Assembly (NCBI GenBank): GCA_955652795.1
Contig: CATPBQ010000021.1
Coordinates: 1-7,013, forward strand
Length of the DNA stretch: 7,013 nucleotides
Reading direction: 5' to 3'
From: an uncultured Steroidobacteraceae bacterium
Lineage (GTDB): Bacteria; Pseudomonadota; Gammaproteobacteria; Steroidobacterales; Steroidobacteraceae
In this document: one piece after another, positions 6,719-7,013 of the stretch
Layout of the letters: every line of letters begins with the position of its first letter
How positions within the stretch are numbered: the first letter of the stretch is position 1
Translations under genes and position numbers: made by a program
Notes under the pieces: generated by a model
Databases searched by the model: none
What the model was told of the DNA's origin: nothing
What the model saw: the letters and a program-made list of their open reading frames with translations, nothing else

Positions 6719-6740
6719 CCCCAGGCCAAGCGCCTTGGGG
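6719..6740 (+). promoter_or_regulatory. boxB-like hairpin of the rRNA antitermination leader
   Basis: CCCCAGG (6719-6725) can pair with CTTGGGG (6734-6740) around an 8-base loop, with one G-U pair; a smaller alternative is CCAAG/CTTGG (6726-6730 with 6734-6738). The hairpin abuts boxA, the same order (hairpin then boxA) as in E. coli rrn leaders. The call rests on position and pairing, since boxB sequence is not conserved. Confidence 0.55.
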
Positions 6741-6752
6741 TGCTCTTTAAAA
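6741..6752 (+). promoter_or_regulatory. boxA antitermination element
   Basis: TGCTCTTTAAAA differs at one position from the E. coli rrn boxA TGCTCTTTAACA. In E. coli the boxA RNA binds NusB-NusE and, with other Nus factors and SuhB, lets RNA polymerase cross the rRNA operon without Rho termination. Its place about 130 bases before 16S fits. Confidence 0.88.
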
Positions 6753-6767
6753 GTTTGGCAGGTAATT

Positions 6768-6775
6768 TGTGTGGG
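6768..6775 (+). promoter_or_regulatory. boxC-like element
   Basis: TGTGTGGG lies 15 bases after boxA. E. coli rrn leaders have the same word at nearly the same distance (CTGTGTGGGCACTCG, compared with TTGTGTGGGGACTCG here). It is part of the conserved antitermination leader; its exact role is less clear than that of boxA. Confidence 0.65.
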
Positions 6776-6813
6776 GACTCGCGTCTCAAGCCTTTGGCGA
6801 AAAGACCGAGTGA

Positions 6814-6848
6814 CCAAAATGTCCAGCAGTAAGTTGGAGCCATTTTGG
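6814..6848 (+). other. Stem-loop in the leader just upstream of 16S
   Basis: CCAAAATG (6814-6821) and CATTTTGG (6841-6848) are perfect complements. Inside them TCCA (6822-6825) pairs with TGGA (6835-6838), leaving a two-base bulge and a 9-base loop. The structure ends about 31 bases before the mature 16S 5' end. It may help 16S folding or processing. The 16S processing stem formed with the 3' trailer cannot be judged because the trailer is outside the window. Confidence 0.6.
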
Positions 6849-6879
6849 ATCCACTCTTTTTGATGATTCTCAAAATCTT

Positions 6880-7013
<134 letters not shown>

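Overview
The window comes from a GC-rich bacterium, most likely a gammaproteobacterium. The evidence is the E. coli-like Ppx, PPK1 and MepM-type proteins, the rRNA leader with an E. coli-like boxA/boxC block, and a 16S 5' end whose V1 region shares the GTAACAGG...GCTGACGAG frame with E. coli. I cannot name a genus; a Nevskiales, Steroidobacterales, Xanthomonadales or Pseudomonas-related lineage would fit, but this is a guess. Almost every base is gene or recognisable leader. There is no mobile element, CRISPR array or tRNA.

Layout from left to right: (1) 1-162, the 3' end of an ErpA/IscA-type iron-sulfur carrier gene, + strand. (2) 179-1753, ppx (exopolyphosphatase), + strand, directly downstream. 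(3) 1757-3835, ppk1 (polyphosphate kinase), - strand, tail to tail with ppx and only 3 bp apart. (4) 3856-5241, a membrane-anchored M23 peptidoglycan endopeptidase of the MepM type, - strand, 20 bp upstream of ppk and probably its operon partner. (5) 5242-5394, a divergent control region with a perfect 14-bp palindrome. (6) 5395-6600, tyrS (tyrosyl-tRNA synthetase), + strand. (7) 6601-6879, an rRNA operon promoter and leader: near-consensus core promoter, GC-rich discriminator, several hairpins, boxB-like hairpin, boxA and boxC. (8) 6880-7013, the 5' end of 16S rRNA.

Functional logic: PPK1 makes polyphosphate from ATP and Ppx hydrolyses it, so a synthesis/degradation pair sits convergently in the middle. 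On the right, a translation gene (tyrS) runs with no visible terminator into a strong, probably stringently controlled rRNA promoter. The erpA / M23 peptidase / tyrS / rRNA neighbourhood resembles, from memory, the Pseudomonas aeruginosa PA0665-PA0668.1 region. There anmK lies between erpA and the peptidase; here the ppx-ppk pair occupies that place.

I found no new enzyme system. The genes are conserved housekeeping genes. The points most worth a second look are regulatory: the palindrome between the divergent genes, the terminator-less tyrS-rrn junction, the set of competing hairpins in the rRNA leader, and the 3-bp convergent ppx/ppk junction.
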